DNA of 64,000 nucleotides from Ochotona curzoniae (taxonomy: Eukaryota; Chordata; Mammalia; Lagomorpha; Ochotonidae). The notes beneath the pieces were generated by a model. It had not been told where the DNA came from. It saw only the letters and a program-made list of their open reading frames with translations, and did no database searches. The stretch covers positions 24,303,501 through 24,367,500 of the forward strand of contig NW_024465369.1 of NCBI RefSeq assembly GCF_017591425.1, read 5' to 3'. A program made the position numbers and the translations under genes. Shown piece by piece: positions 1 to 12,000 of this stretch (the stretch's first letter is position 1; each line of letters opens with the position of its first letter).

Positions 1-236
1 TCCAGCTCCTTGCTTGTGGCTTGGGAAAGCAGTTGAGGACGGTGCAAGCCTTGGGACCCTGCACCCAAGAGAGAGACCCGGAGGAGGCTCCTGGCTCCTA
101 GCTTTGGATCAGCTCAGTTTCAACTGTTATGGCCATTTGAGGAGTGAATCAACAGATGGAAGCTCTTCCTCTATGTCTCTCTTCCTCTCTGTATATCTGA
201 TTTTGCAACAGAAATAAATAAATATTTTTTAAAAAT
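1..236 (+). mobile_element. C-SINE, cut by the window start
   Basis: The body (CCAGCTCCTTGCTTGTGGC, then CTTTGGATCAGCTCAG) and A-rich tail of a lagomorph C-SINE. Its head lies outside the window. Confidence 0.85.
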
Positions 237-446
237 AAGTCTTATTTTGTCTTAGCACACAAGAACCCACAGTATTTTACAATTTGCCATAACAGTTATA
301 AAGCACATAATGCTAAAGAAAAAAATTAAACACTTCATTATATGTTAGATAAATATATGTAATGTTTTAATTGTAAGTTTATTCAATACTTTAGATACAT
401 TCAAAATTATTTTTGTAGAACAATTTCATAAGAAACAATATTTCAG

Positions 447-773
447 GGGGCCCGGCGCAGTGGCACAAGTGGTTAAGTCCTCGCCTTGCACGCCCGGGAT
501 CCCATATGGGCGCCGGTTCTATCCCAGCAGCCCCGCTTCCCTTCCAGCTCCCTGCCTGTGACCCGGGAAAGCAGAAGAGGATGGCCCAAAGCTTTGGGAC
601 CCTGCACCCGCGTGGGAGACCCAGAGAAGGCTCCTGGCTTCGGCTTGGCATAGTATCTGCCGTTGCACTCACTTGGGGAGTGATTCATCGGACGGAAGAT
701 CTTCCTCTCTGTCTCTCCTCTCTGTATATCTGCCTTTCCAATGAAAAAATAATAAAAATAAATCTTTAAAAAA
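447..773 (+). mobile_element. C-SINE, full length and young
   Basis: A complete element starting GGGGCCCGGCGCAGTGGC, with a B-box-like GGTTCTATCCC and an A-rich tail. It is flanked by a perfect 17-bp duplication AAGAAACAATATTTCAG (430-446 and 774-790), so it is a recent insertion. Its sequence is the best pointer to a pika. Confidence 0.93.
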
Positions 774-859
774 AAGAAACAATATTTCAGATTTATTTAA
801 CATGCAAGTTTAAGAGAGGGTAGTGTTTTAAAAATAGAAGAGTTGATAAGAAACTAAGA

Positions 860-1175
860 GTCAGAAAAGTCTGAATTATCTTTTACTAATTGTGAGACTT
901 TGGGCATAGCTTCAAGCTCATCTATAAAAATGTAGGAGCGGAACAAGGAGATAGCTCATTTTGCTACAGTCTACTTCAGTTTAGTAATTTGATATCCAAG
1001 AGAATATTGCAGGAAAGAAATGAAAAAAGGGAGGAAAGATAAGCAAAATAAGACACACTTGGACTCCAAAGACTCAGGTTTCAATCTGAATCTACTTCTA
1101 ACTTCCTTTGTGACGCTGAGTATTTATCCTCTCCTGTTTTCTCATCTGTAATAAAAAGGAAATGGAACAGATGGT
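860..1175 (+). repeat. MIR relics
   Basis: Two pieces with MIR core features: TTGTGAGACTTTGGGCA with CTCATCTATAAAAATG (about 870-935), and GGACTCCAAAGACTCAGG with TTTTCTCATCTGTAATAAAA (about 1055-1165). Ancient and diverged. Confidence 0.55.
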
Positions 1176-1200
1176 GTCGAAGGACATTTCCAGCTCTAAA

Positions 1201-3838
1201 ATTTTATAACAAAGAAAAGTGTCTGTGGTGCATATGTTGCCTTCCATTTGCCCATAAAACTTGTTTTGCTCCAAATAGCCAGAGAGTAGTGCAGGTGTTT
1301 AAGACTTCTCCAGTATGCCATATTACACACTCATCAATACAAACAGCACACCCTTTTTCTCCAAGCAGAGGAGCTGTTGCAACAGCCTTGCTCATTTATC
1401 CCTCTTCTGAGTATCTGGGGTCAGAATCTATAATATTAACCAAATATCATTATCAAACTAGTCTTCATCTTAATCTGCAGCCCTGAAGCAGACCTCTATG
1501 CTCAAATTACATCTTTGCCTGCTATTTATAACTAGACTGCTTAGGTTCAAAAGGTGACTTCTTAAAGTCCATTAAGTCATTTATCAAATAAGCTTCCTTT
1601 CAGATTTCCTTCCATGAAAATATGCTTACTCTGACACTTTTGTTTTTATAATTTCTGACTTTTAAAAATAGTTAAAATGCCTTAACTATTCAAGTAAAAT
1701 ATTCTTGTTTCAAAAGGAAGTTGGAGCTACAGTCACGGGTGGTTTACAGAATATTTTCTGGTAGTCTTTGCTTCATTTCAATGTCTTGCCATGATTGGCT
1801 GCTGGTAGCTACAAATAAGGAAGTCTTCAAGTCAGGGGATTTCTCAGTGGAAGTTCCCAGCTCAACACAAGGGAGAGCTCAGGACACTTTGGGTGGTACT
1901 GGTAGAACCTGAGGAAAAAGCTTCTAGTCTTGCCTACATCTTTACAAAGGAATAGTCTCTAAAGGAAGATTGTAACCTGGAGAAGAGGTAATCAAATTTT
2001 AGTAGTTCTTAAGATACTTAGGCTAGCAAGACGGCCTGAATGTCTTTAACTGTACTATTGCAGATTTGTTGTTCCACTGCTGCCTTGTGTGAGTGCTTTA
2101 TGATGTGACTCATTAATATCTTTGTATTCATAGTCATGTTAAAAACTGGCCTTTTAAATAAGGGATCCCCTAGTCAGGATCCAAGGAAAATTAAAAATAT
2201 TTTAATCTTTGTAGTTCTTAAATTTTTAAGTTATACTTTATGCTTCTTCAAAAACATTCATTTAGATTTATATCTGGAATATAAGGCTTATACACTGAAT
2301 GATTTTTATTATATAATATAAGACTGAGAGATATGGCGCCTAATTTAAATTGTACATGACTTAGGAGGTTGTAAATTAATGTTGTATGTAGTCATACTTC
2401 TTTATTACATTTTAAAAATCAATTCCAGCCAAATCCAGTATGTCTCTTCATTTAGTTACATTTACTATTTTTTGTCTCCTTAGAAATCCACTATAACAAG
2501 CACTTCATTACACCAAAGTAATTAGTCTTTCCTATGTTACAATGCTTAAGCTAACACAGTTACAGTAATCTACTTTGATTTTGTTACCAATTGGCCTTTT
2601 TATTTTCCTGATCAAAAATGAATATTAAAGATGTCATATTTTTTAAAGGAAAAATTGACAGAACAGACGGATGAAACATCAAGAACTATTATCACCATTG
2701 CTACATTAATAGCTGTCAAACTGAGCACCCACTGAAGGAAGACGATCACAGGTTAAATATATACTCAGAACACTTCTTTTTCCATCTTTATTTTTACTTT
2801 ATTACCACTACCCTGCCTTCTTTAAACACTAAAACAGTATTTTAAGGGTTGTCCTACCTGACTACAGTAAGATGGACAAAAAAAGGACAATGATTTTGCC
2901 GAGTTCACAGAGCAGCCACATCAACCCCATGACAATAGGCCACCCCATCTCTACATTCCCTCAAAGGCACACTTCAGCACCACGTGGTAGACACACTGGA
3001 CTGCCTCCATACAACAGCCTTCAGAATCAGGGCAGGACTAGGGCCTAGATACCTGGTACAATCTGCCTGAGTTACTTGTCTATCTGCCTTCTGAGGCCAC
3101 AGAACCAAGTGCAGTTATTTCTCTTAAATATCTGTGACCATGATAGCATCGATGGCTGATGAGATAGTTCAAAATAAATCTGGTAAATACCCTTGAAAAA
3201 AGTTCTGGTTAGAATTTATGGAACTCATACGCTAATTTCTTCCTCCCAGTATAGAACCGTTCTGACTGTGGACTACTGTCTCTGAATACATTCACACCTC
3301 AAATGAACTAAGGTTCTTGGTTGCAAAATGGATTCCAATGTATCTGATTTTGGCTTCTTCTTTATATTATTTGTATATATATGCACACACATATATATAT
3401 ATACTATATATATAGTATTTTCTATATGTTTCTAATTATGTTCTAAATTATTTTAGGTAATTCACATTTAAAAGCTAATTGGAAAAAAACATGTCTCCTT
3501 TCTTTTTCCTTGTTAGCACATCAGCCAGAACTTCTGAAACACAGTTTAATAACAGAGGAGAGAACATTGAATCTTGTCTTCTTCCTGATCTCAGTGGGAA
3601 TTTCCCTAGTGGTTAATACTGAAAATGACGTTGGCTGTTGGTCCGAGACAAATACATTTATCATAAATATCAAATGACTACCAGATGTCATAGTTTACTA
3701 TAGACATATTTAAGAAAGAAGTCAATACTTCTTCTTAAAGCATGTCTAACATCTTCTTAGTTTCATCAGAGAGAACCATACAAATTTTTCTACTACATAG
3801 GATTATGCTGTTATGCAATATAGCAGTTATATTTTTTT
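1201..3838. other. 5' flank, no gene recognised
   Basis: AT-rich, apparently unique sequence with stops in all frames. The only simple feature is a TA/CA-rich microsatellite at about 3373-3420. Confidence 0.6.
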
Positions 3839-3851
3839 AAAAAATTATATG

Positions 3852-3888
3852 TCCTCCTCTCTGTATATCTTTCCAATAAAAAAACTCT
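3852..3888 (+). mobile_element. 37-bp C-SINE 3' end with its own target duplication
   Basis: Only the last SINE segment (TCCTCCTCTCTGTATATC, CCAATAAAA) was inserted. It lies between perfect copies of AAAAAATTATATG (3839-3851 and 3889-3901), showing that this tiny fragment is a full retrotransposition event truncated during synthesis, not an eroded SINE. Confidence 0.8.
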
Positions 3889-3901
3889 AAAAAATTATAT
3901 G

Positions 3902-5190
3902 ATCAAAAATCATACAATTAATCTGATACTTCAGTAGTAAGGATAAGTTTATAGTCAAAGCACATGATGTCTCTGTTAAGATTAAAATGATAAATTGGTT
4001 GATTAAAATAAAAATCAACTAAATTTACAGATTTCCACTTTTTCTCTCCAGACTATATTCTTACACACCTCTCCACTATTATTCTGGCTTCACTATTCAG
4101 CTTACAATTCAAACTAGCAGAAAAGAACAAACATAATGTGGCATAAGCCAGGAACCAGAATAGAGGCAGAGCAGCCAAACACTCAAAGCAAACTGGTTAA
4201 TCTTGTATTTAACCCATAGCAAGTAAATGCACATTAAAAAACAAAGATCTGTAATTTACCATGGATTTTTACATTTTCATTCATAAGTGATATTTTCTGT
4301 ATTTTTATTATGCTAGAAACTACCATTAATAACTTTTTAGTATTGACATTTCAGGCTAGTTTCATACAATGAAATAATAAAATAACACAATGTTTCATAG
4401 CCTGAGAAAGTTCAATACGAGTTATCTGCACTCTGAAATGTTTAAAAACAAATTGATAAGTAACTCCTTTAAAGCTCTGCTAATATCTTCTACTATTATT
4501 GATCTATTCTGGTCTATTTTTTTTTTTTTGCTTAAAATTATTCTTCCAATCAAAATCTTCAAGTTTTTGAAATGCCTAATATTCTCTCTTTAAATTAACT
4601 CTGAAACTTTATGGATATTTCTTTTTCATTGCTGGTTTTGTCCATTTATGCTCCTTTTATTTTTCCCTGATTATACATGTCACAGAGTTCACCTTTTGGA
4701 TGTATCAATTTTACAGTAGACTCTTTCAAAAAATGTCATTAGTTTTGGCTTCTGTTTCAATAATATTTTTAATGCCCTATTTGGACTATTTCATTGTTTT
4801 GGGTTTTTTAACTCAATACCTAGTTCATTTGCTTTTTTAAAGTTTATTTTTGTTTTATAATGAAAATATTTAAGGCTAGGAATTTTTAATACCATTTTTG
4901 CTGTATTTTACAAAACATGATACATTACTTTTACATTAGCATTAGCATTTTTTTTACAGTTTTACTTCTTTAACCAAGGAGTCATTTTGGGTAAAAAAAG
5001 GTTTTTGAAATCAATTTTTTAAAAATCAGAATACACAATATAGAGAGTTCCCCTTTACCACTCAACATGCCCCTCCTCACCATGGAAGAGTGGCTGCTAT
5101 TATTAACATAACCATGGTGCATTTGTCATAACTATTGCACTGATACTGGTAAATTACTACATTCTAATCATCCCAAAAGGAAACAGTGTA
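3902..5190. other. AT-rich flank, possible L1 3' UTR in its right part
   Basis: No gene. From about 4.6 kb the sequence is T-rich and probably belongs to the 3' end of the antisense L1 that is clear from 5.2 kb onward. Confidence 0.4.
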
Positions 5191-6470
5191 CCGTTAAACA
5201 GTTGCTGTTCATTTCCACTCCCATCAAACCTTGGCAGTCATCAACATGCATTCTATCTTTATAAGAATATATATATTTTGGATATTTCATTTAAATGAAG
5301 TCATACAGTGTGTGGTTCTGTCTGATTTCTTACCATGATTATGAAGTTTATCTACGTTGTTGAATTTATTGCTTAACAATCTCCTCTTAAATGTGTATTT
5401 GTCAATTTAATTCATTCATCTGCTGATGAATGGAGTATTCAACGTCAATTTTTACTTTTTGGCAATTACATACAGTACTACTAAATACGGTTATATAAAT
5501 CTGTTTGAGTACCTATTTTTATTACTTTTAGGTATATGCCTAATAGTGGCATTGTGAGGTCATTCTAAATTATGTGTAATGTTTTTAAAGGATCACAAAT
5601 TGATTTCCATAGTGCCTAAACCATTTTGCATTGCCACAAGTATTGAATAAGGTTTACAACTTCCACACATTCTTGTTAACACTTGTCATTTTCCATCTGT
5701 TTTTTATTATATACTCATCCTAGTGAATGTGAAATAGTACCTCGCTCTGGTTTAAATTTATATTTTCCTAACAACTAATGATGTCAAACATCTTTTCATG
5801 TGCTTATAAATCATGTATATATCCTCTTTAGATAAATGTCTGTTTAAATCCCTTACCCATGTTTTAATTGAGTAATGTTTTGGTTGTTGTATTGTCAGAG
5901 TTCTTTATATATTCTGGGTATTATATCTTTATCAGCTACATGGTTTACAGACATTTTTCTGCCATTCTGTAGGTTGACTTTTCAGTTTCTTGATAATGTC
6001 TTTAATTTTATAAGTTTTTAATTTTATTATGTTCATTTCTTTTTCTTTTTTTTTTTGTTACCCTGGTATCATATTGAAATATCAGTATCTTATGCCTTCC
6101 CCTGAATGTCTTTCCATTAGGTTTTCTGAAAATTTTTTAACAATGTTTTAAGATTTCAGTGTACATCTCTTCTTAACTCCTTAAATTTATTCTGAGGCAT
6201 TTTATTTCTTTGAATGTTAATGTAAATCAAACTTTTTTCTTGTCTTCATTTTGGGAGATTTCATTGCTGGCTGAATATTTGAGTGTTTATTTGGTACACT
6301 ACAGCTTTGATAATTTCTTATCATCTCTTAGTAGTATTTTTGTGGATTCCTTGGGATTTTCTGTGTGTAGGATAAGCTCATTTGAGAACAGCAATAGTTT
6401 TACTTCTTACTTCCCAATTTGAGGTTTTTTATTTCTTATTTTTTTTTTTTATCCAATTACTCTGGATAGA
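5191..6470 (-). mobile_element. Old L1 ORF2 3' part, antisense
   Basis: Reads as the reverse complement of the C-terminal half of L1 ORF2: CATTTAAATGAAGTCATACAG, AATGATGTCAAACATCTTTTC, GAGTTCTTTATATATTCTGG and CTGTAGGTTGACTTTTCAG in the expected order. It is full of stops and indels. It continues beyond the LTR at 6536-6924. Confidence 0.8.
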
Positions 6471-6535
6471 ACTTCTTAGAAAATGTAGAACATCAGTTGC
6501 AGGAAACAGTCTTTGTCTTGCACCTGATCTTAGGC

Positions 6536-6924
6536 TGCTATGGTTTGGATGTGGTTTGTCCTGCAAGAATTTATGTGTTGCAGGCTTGATTCTCAGCATG
6601 GAGATGATGTGAAACTCAGAGGTGGAGTCTAGAGAGAAGTCTTTCTTCTGGAGTAAGTGCTCACCAGAGTGAATTGTTAAGAGAATCCAGGGTGTGATTC
6701 CTGACTTGTCTTCTGACTTCCTGTTGAGTGATACAATTGCATGCCCCTGCATGTTCTCCCAGCAGCGCAATCTACCATAAGGTGACACAGCTAAGGGAGA
6801 CCCTCACCAGAGTTTGTGCCATGCTGTTCTGACTTCTGCCATCCAAGCCAAATAAACCCCTCCTCCTTATAAAGTTTGACTGCTTTAAATATTTCAATAC
6901 AGTGATGAAAAACGCACTAATACA
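6536..6924 (+). mobile_element. Solo LTR of ERVL-MaLR (MST/THE1-like) type
   Basis: Starts TGCTATGGTTTGGATGTGG and ends with CCAAATAAACCCCTCCTCC (polyadenylation signal region) and GCACTAATACA, the layout of a mammalian apparent LTR retrotransposon LTR of about 390 bases. It splits the antisense L1, which resumes on its right side. No internal retroviral genes are present. Confidence 0.7.
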
Positions 6925-7160
6925 TAGGAAGAAAGCTTTCCATCTCTCAATACTCAGTATAGTGTTCAGTATAATACTCATTATCATGATGAGGAAACTC
7001 TCTTCCATTTCTAGGTTTCTAATTTTGTTTCTTCAAGTAATGACGTTAAATATTACCAAATGCCTTTTTACAACAGTGAAGATGATTTATGTGGGGCTAT
7101 AATGTGATAGGTATATTGTACCAAATGATTTTCTTATGTTTACTCAGTCTTGTATTCTAC
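6925..7160 (-). mobile_element. L1 ORF2 antisense, continuation after the LTR
   Basis: ATTATCATGATGAGGAAACT, CAAATGCCTTTTTACAACAG and GAAGATGATTTATGTGG line up with the reverse complement of the L1 reverse transcriptase region next to that left of the LTR. Confidence 0.65.
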
Positions 7161-7174
7161 AGGTAAATCATACT

Positions 7175-7383
7175 TTAAAGAACTGTATTGAATCTAAAGA
7201 TCAATTTAAGGAATATCAGTATCTTAGCAAAAGCTAATCTTTCAATTGATGCACATGGCAAGTCGTTTCACTTGGGTTTTCTGAACTTTCTTCAACAATG
7301 CTTCATAATTCTCAGTGTTAGAAGAGGAGGAAATAATGTTTCCAAACTCATCCTGTGAACCTCATCACTACCTTGAAAGAGCC
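7175..7383 (-). mobile_element. Further L1 ORF2 fragments
   Basis: TTGAATCTAAAGATCAATTT through TTCTTCAACAATGCTTCATA is antisense L1 from a part that overlaps the segment already present at about 6.1 kb, so it is a second L1 copy or a duplication. The last 60 bases (AAACTCATCCTGTGAACC) look like sense L1. Confidence 0.5.
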
Positions 7384-7660
7384 AGGATCCCATATGGGTG
7401 CTGGTTCTAAACCCAGCAACCCCATTTCCCTGCCTGTGGCCTTGGAAAGCAGATGAGGATGGCCCAGGGCCTTAGGACCCTGTACCCCTGTGGCAGACCT
7501 TGAAGAAGCTCCTGGTCCAGGCTTTGGATCAGCTCAGCTCAGCTCTGGCCATGGCAGTCACTTGGGGAGTGAATCAGCAGAAGGAAGATCTTCCTCTCTG
7601 TTGCTCCTCCTCTCTATATATCTGGCTTTCCAATAAAATAAAATAAATCTTTTTTAAAAT
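7384..7660 (+). mobile_element. C-SINE, 5' truncated
   Basis: Begins at the GGATCCCATATGGG stretch and keeps the body and tail. It is inserted among the L1 fragments. Confidence 0.85.
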
Positions 7661-7738
7661 TCTGTGCAAAATACTAGTAAATCAAATCTACTAGCATATT
7701 AAGTGAATAATGCACAATGGCTTAGTTTAGTAGTAATA

Positions 7739-8070
7739 GGATCAGTGTTGTGGTATAGCAAGTGAAGTTATCACTACAATGCCAAAAACCCAATCGGGCA
7801 TTAGTTTGAGCCCTAGCTATTCCACTTCTGATCCAGTTCCTTTCCAGCTGGGAAAACAATGGGATGGGAGATGGTCCAGGTACTTGAACCCCTGCTGCTC
7901 ATTTAGCAGACCAGGACAGAGCTCTGGGCTACTGGCTTTGGCCTGACACAGCCCTGATCATTCAGGCCGCAAAGAGAGTGAACCAGTGGATGGAAGAGTC
8001 ATTCTGTCTGTATTGATTTCTCTATCTCTCCCTCTCTAAGTTCATTAAATAAATCTTAAAAATAAAAAGT
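7739..8070 (+). mobile_element. C-SINE, older subfamily
   Basis: Diverged head (CAGTGTTGTGGTATAGCAAG), C-SINE body and a tail with AAATAAATCTTAAAAATAAA. Confidence 0.75.
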
Positions 8071-8084
8071 TTACCTTAGTTCAA

Positions 8085-9056
8085 GATCTTCCAGTATTCT
8101 GCTTACTTCTACTAACAGTTATGCTAGCAGGTATTTAGGAAATTACTGTTATTAATTTTCCTATAAGTATTGCTTTCACTATATTCCACACATTCTATTA
8201 TGTTGTGATTTTATTTTCATCCATCTGTAAGTCTAACTTAATTTGTGGTTTCTTATTTGATTCACTGATTGTTTAAGAATATGTGACATAATATGCACAT
8301 ACTTATGAATTTCTCTGTTTTCCCTGTGTCATAGTTTAACTTTCATTCCATTTTGGCTTGGAGAAGATATTTTGTATGATTTAAATCTTTTTAAATATAT
8401 TGATCTTGTTGACGACGATGATGATTAGGCACTGGATCTATCCTGAACAATACTCTGTGTCCAATTTAAAAGAAAATATTTTGATTTTGTTGAGGAAAGT
8501 ATCCTATAAATGCCTGTTAGGTCTAGTCAGTTATAGTATTACTTCAGTTGTTTATTCCTGCTTTGGTCTTGATTTTCTATTTATTATTAAAAATGATATA
8601 ATGAAGTCTCCAATGATTATTGTATAATGTCTACTTCTCCCTTTAGTTCAATGAATGTTTACATATTTTAGGGATTAATAGTTTTGGCAGGTATACGTGT
8701 AAAACTGTTACATCTTCCTGATGAATAACTATTTTGTCTATATATAATGACTTTCTTTGCATCCCGTAACAGTTTTTTGTCTTAAAGTCTAATTTGTTTT
8801 TAATTTGTCTGTAACCATCCAACTGCCTTCTAGTTATTATTTTCCTGAAAAACAATTTTTCATCCTGTCACTTTCATCAACTTGTGTATTTCCATCCAAA
8901 GTAAGCTGTTTGTACACAGCATATAATCTGATTATCTGATCACACATAATTCATTCTGCCAAGTGTTGCCTTTTGATTGAAAAGGTTACTTTACATTTAA
9001 GGAGATTACTAATAAGGATTCACTTCAACTATCTTGCTATTTATTTTCTCCACGTC
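8085..9056 (-). mobile_element. L1 ORF2 antisense, more 5' part
   Basis: Antisense L1 recognisable by TTTCATTCCATTTTGGCTTG, TTTGTATGATTTAAATC, GATATAATGAAGTCTCC and TTGTCTTAAAGTCTAATTTG. With the preceding pieces it forms a fragmented L1 spread over about 5 kb. Confidence 0.75.
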
Positions 9057-9389
9057 ATTTTTTTAAGATTTATTTATTTGCATTGGAAAATCAGATATAC
9101 AGAGGGGAGGAGACACAGACAGGAAGAGCTTCTGTCCATTGATTAACTTCCTAAAGGGCCATAACAGCCAGAACTGCACTAATCCAAAGCCAGGAGCCAG
9201 GAACCTCTTCTGAGTCTCCCATGCAGGTGCAGAGTCTCAAGGCCGTGGACAGTCCACTACTGCTTTCCAAGACCACAAGCAGGGAGCTGGATGGAAAGTG
9301 GGGCTAATGGGACATGAACCGGTACCCATACAAGATCCCAGCACATGCAAGGTGAGGATCTTAGCTACTAGGCTACCATGCCGAGCCCC
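9057..9389 (-). mobile_element. C-SINE
   Basis: T-rich tail at the left, head at the right ending GCCGAGCCCC. ATTTTCTCCA occurs on both sides, the likely remnant of its target duplication. Inserted in the antisense L1. Confidence 0.88.
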
Positions 9390-9800
9390 ATTTTCTCCAT
9401 ATCTTTTTCCATTTGTCTATTCTTAATTCCTCCATTACTGCATAATTTTGTGTATAACTGTTTCTTTCAATACTTAAGTATTTAATTTTTATCTATTTTT
9501 CTCAGCAGTTACCATTGATATTACAATTATCATTTTAAATTTATGATAACCTAATTTGAATTGATAGTTTCAGTAACATACAATACCTATACACTCATAT
9601 GTAGTTTAATCCCCTTATATGCTATCACAAATTATCTTTATACATGGGTACTCATTAACATGGATTTATGAGTATAATTGTTTTAAGCATTTTTAGACTA
9701 GATAGGAAATAAGTTTCAGACCAAAAATTCATGCTTAGTTTTTTTCATAAAATACACTTTCCATTAACTTTTTAAATTACCACATACACCATTTTCCTGA
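9390..9800 (-). mobile_element. L1 remnant, antisense
   Basis: Continues the L1 after the SINE (TTTTCCATTTGTCTATTC onward) and fades into AT-rich DNA. The right end is approximate. Confidence 0.45.
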
Positions 9801-10238
9801 ATTAAAGTGGCTATTTTCCACAGGTATATTTAATACAACTGACTGAAAGCCCTTCGAAAAAGTACATATCCGGACTTTCTCATTGTGAACACTTTAAGTA
9901 ATAATTATAACTACTTATGTAAATTTAAAAGTGTCTACATGTAGATCCATGCACTGAGTTGCAGGAATTTTATTTATTAGCCAGTACTAATTGATTCCAC
10001 CTGTAGGCCAAACATGGTTTACATATTATTCCACTGTAAAAACAGAGGTAATCTTTGAGGCAAGCATAATTATTATCTACATGTGACAGATGAAAAAAAA
10101 CAAAGTTTGGTTATGGTTAATAAATATTAACATATTAATGAGGCAATTTTAATACACAACTTTCAATCATACCAGCTTGCTTTAGTCTCTATTAAATTGA
10201 GCTTGTGAGGTCAATGAAAACATAGCCAGCCCTTCGAA
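9801..10238. other. Flank with one MIR relic
   Basis: No gene. ATTATTATCTACATGTGACAG at about 10068-10090 is the typical end of an antisense MIR. Confidence 0.4.
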
Positions 10239-10526
10239 GGGGCTGGCACTGTGACACAGCAGGTGAAGCTGTAGTTTCTGACAGCAGCATTCTTTATGAG
10301 AATGTAGGTTTGGGTCCTTCCTGCTAATTCAACTGGAAATACAGCAGAAGTTGGTGCAAGTACTTCTGCCCTTGCCTACCCTGTGGGAGAGCAGGGCAGC
10401 TTCAGTGTGGTTCAGACCCAGTATTTGGGGAGTGAACCTGGGGATGGCAGAGCAATCTCTATATATATCTTTCTTTTTGTAATGCTCTGCCTTTGAAATA
10501 CATAAAGAATTATTTTAAATAATAAA
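10239..10526 (+). mobile_element. C-SINE, older subfamily
   Basis: Starts GGGGCTGGCACTGTGACACAG and ends in an AT-rich tail. About as diverged as the copy at 7.7 kb. Confidence 0.75.
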
Positions 10527-10730
10527 ACATAGGACTTTTTCTGATGAATACAAGTCTGTTTAACATCAGCTGTAATAATCATTCTAACTTCAAAAACATC
10601 GAAAGGTATCTAGGAATTTCAAACAGGATTCCTGTCATAAAGGGGAAAGGACAGGATAAATGGTAGTAACCTGAGAGAGGAATCATATAAGTCTTGCTTT
10701 ACAATCAGTTGTGTGTTTTTTTCCCCCCAG

Positions 10731-11036
10731 AGACTTATTTTACCTGAAAGTCAGAAAGGAAGAAACAGAAAGAGCAATATTCCATCCACTGGTTCACTTC
10801 CCAGACAAGCACAATAAACAGAGCTGGGCAGGTCCAAAGCTGGGCACCAAAACCTTCTTCCAGACCTTGCACATAGGTGCACAGGCTCAAGGCTTTGGGC
10901 CATCCTCTGCTCCTTTCCCAGGCCACAAGCAAGGAGCTGAATCAAGAGTGCAGCAGATGGGACATAGACCACACCTATATGGGATGTTGGTGCCCCAGGC
11001 TGAGGACTAGCTTGCTATACCACAGCATCAGCCCCA
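10731..11036 (-). mobile_element. C-SINE
   Basis: Minus-strand copy with its head at the right (CACAGCATCAGCCCC). The open frames across it are SINE-derived. Confidence 0.85.
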
Positions 11037-11696
11037 CAGAGGCAGATCTTTCAACAGATATGAACAAGACAACATGTTCTAATCTGAGGAGTCCTCATTA
11101 GCAAACATAAGGAAACTACAGAGGGAACATGTAAAATGTAGAAGCCCAGAAGACAGAGAACATTACTTTGGAAAGGGTAAGAAAACGCCTCATTCCAGGA
11201 TTATCATGCCAATTTGAAGGGTGATAAATGGCACTGCGTGAGTTTAAGTGATTAGGGAACACAAAAACATTTAGAAATTGACGAGAGAGAAGGTAGGAAG
11301 AACAGTTCAGAAGGTACTATAGTAATTATGAACCAGCAGTGGCTTGAATAAGGAGTAGGAAAGGAGTAAGGGAAGGGCAGTGGGCACAGGAACAATAAGG
11401 ACACAGCATACACATGCAAGAAAGAGCGCAGAGGAGCACTCACATGAGTATTTGATGTGGTGACTAACAAAATGTTGGGAACTATGATTTCTATATTTCT
11501 TCCACAGGGCAATGTTTTATTTCTTTATCAACACAAAAAGTTCCACACAAATTTTTCTATTTACAGTTATTTATCCGCATATATTAAAATCTGAAATAAT
11601 ATGTCTATCTTGATTATCTTAGAATGAGAACTTGCCATTTCTTTTTTCCACATATAGAAGATGAGAAAAAATAGTAAATTAGAATATTCTTTTACC
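11037..11696. other. Flank, nothing recognised
   Basis: Unique sequence with purine-rich stretches around 11.3-11.4 kb. No gene or repeat identified. Confidence 0.5.
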
Positions 11697-12000
11697 TTTT
11701 TTAATTTTTAAATTATTTTTTATTTGAGAGACAGAAGGTTAGAAAGAGAAACAGACCGAGCCACCATCCACTCACTAGTTCACTCCCCAAATGCCTGAAA
11801 AACTGGAGTTGGGCTGGGGCTGGAGCCAGGAGCTAGGAACACAATACAGATATCCCACATGGCTGACAGAAACTCAATCACCGAAGCTGTCACTGCTGCC
11901 TTTCACGGTTTGTACTGGCAGGAGAAGGAGTCAGGAGCTTAAAGCAGGCATAAAATACAGGCACCCCAACACAGGATATGAAGGCTAGACTATATGATCG
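11697..12000 (-). mobile_element. C-SINE-like, old
   Basis: Left T-rich tail, then GAGAGACAGAAGG and TTCACTCCCCAAATGCC. The head is eroded. Confidence 0.6.

Noticed and set aside
6429..6788. 119-codon minus-strand open frame
   Set aside because: It falls across the junction of the L1 relic and the solo LTR and is a chance frame in repeats.
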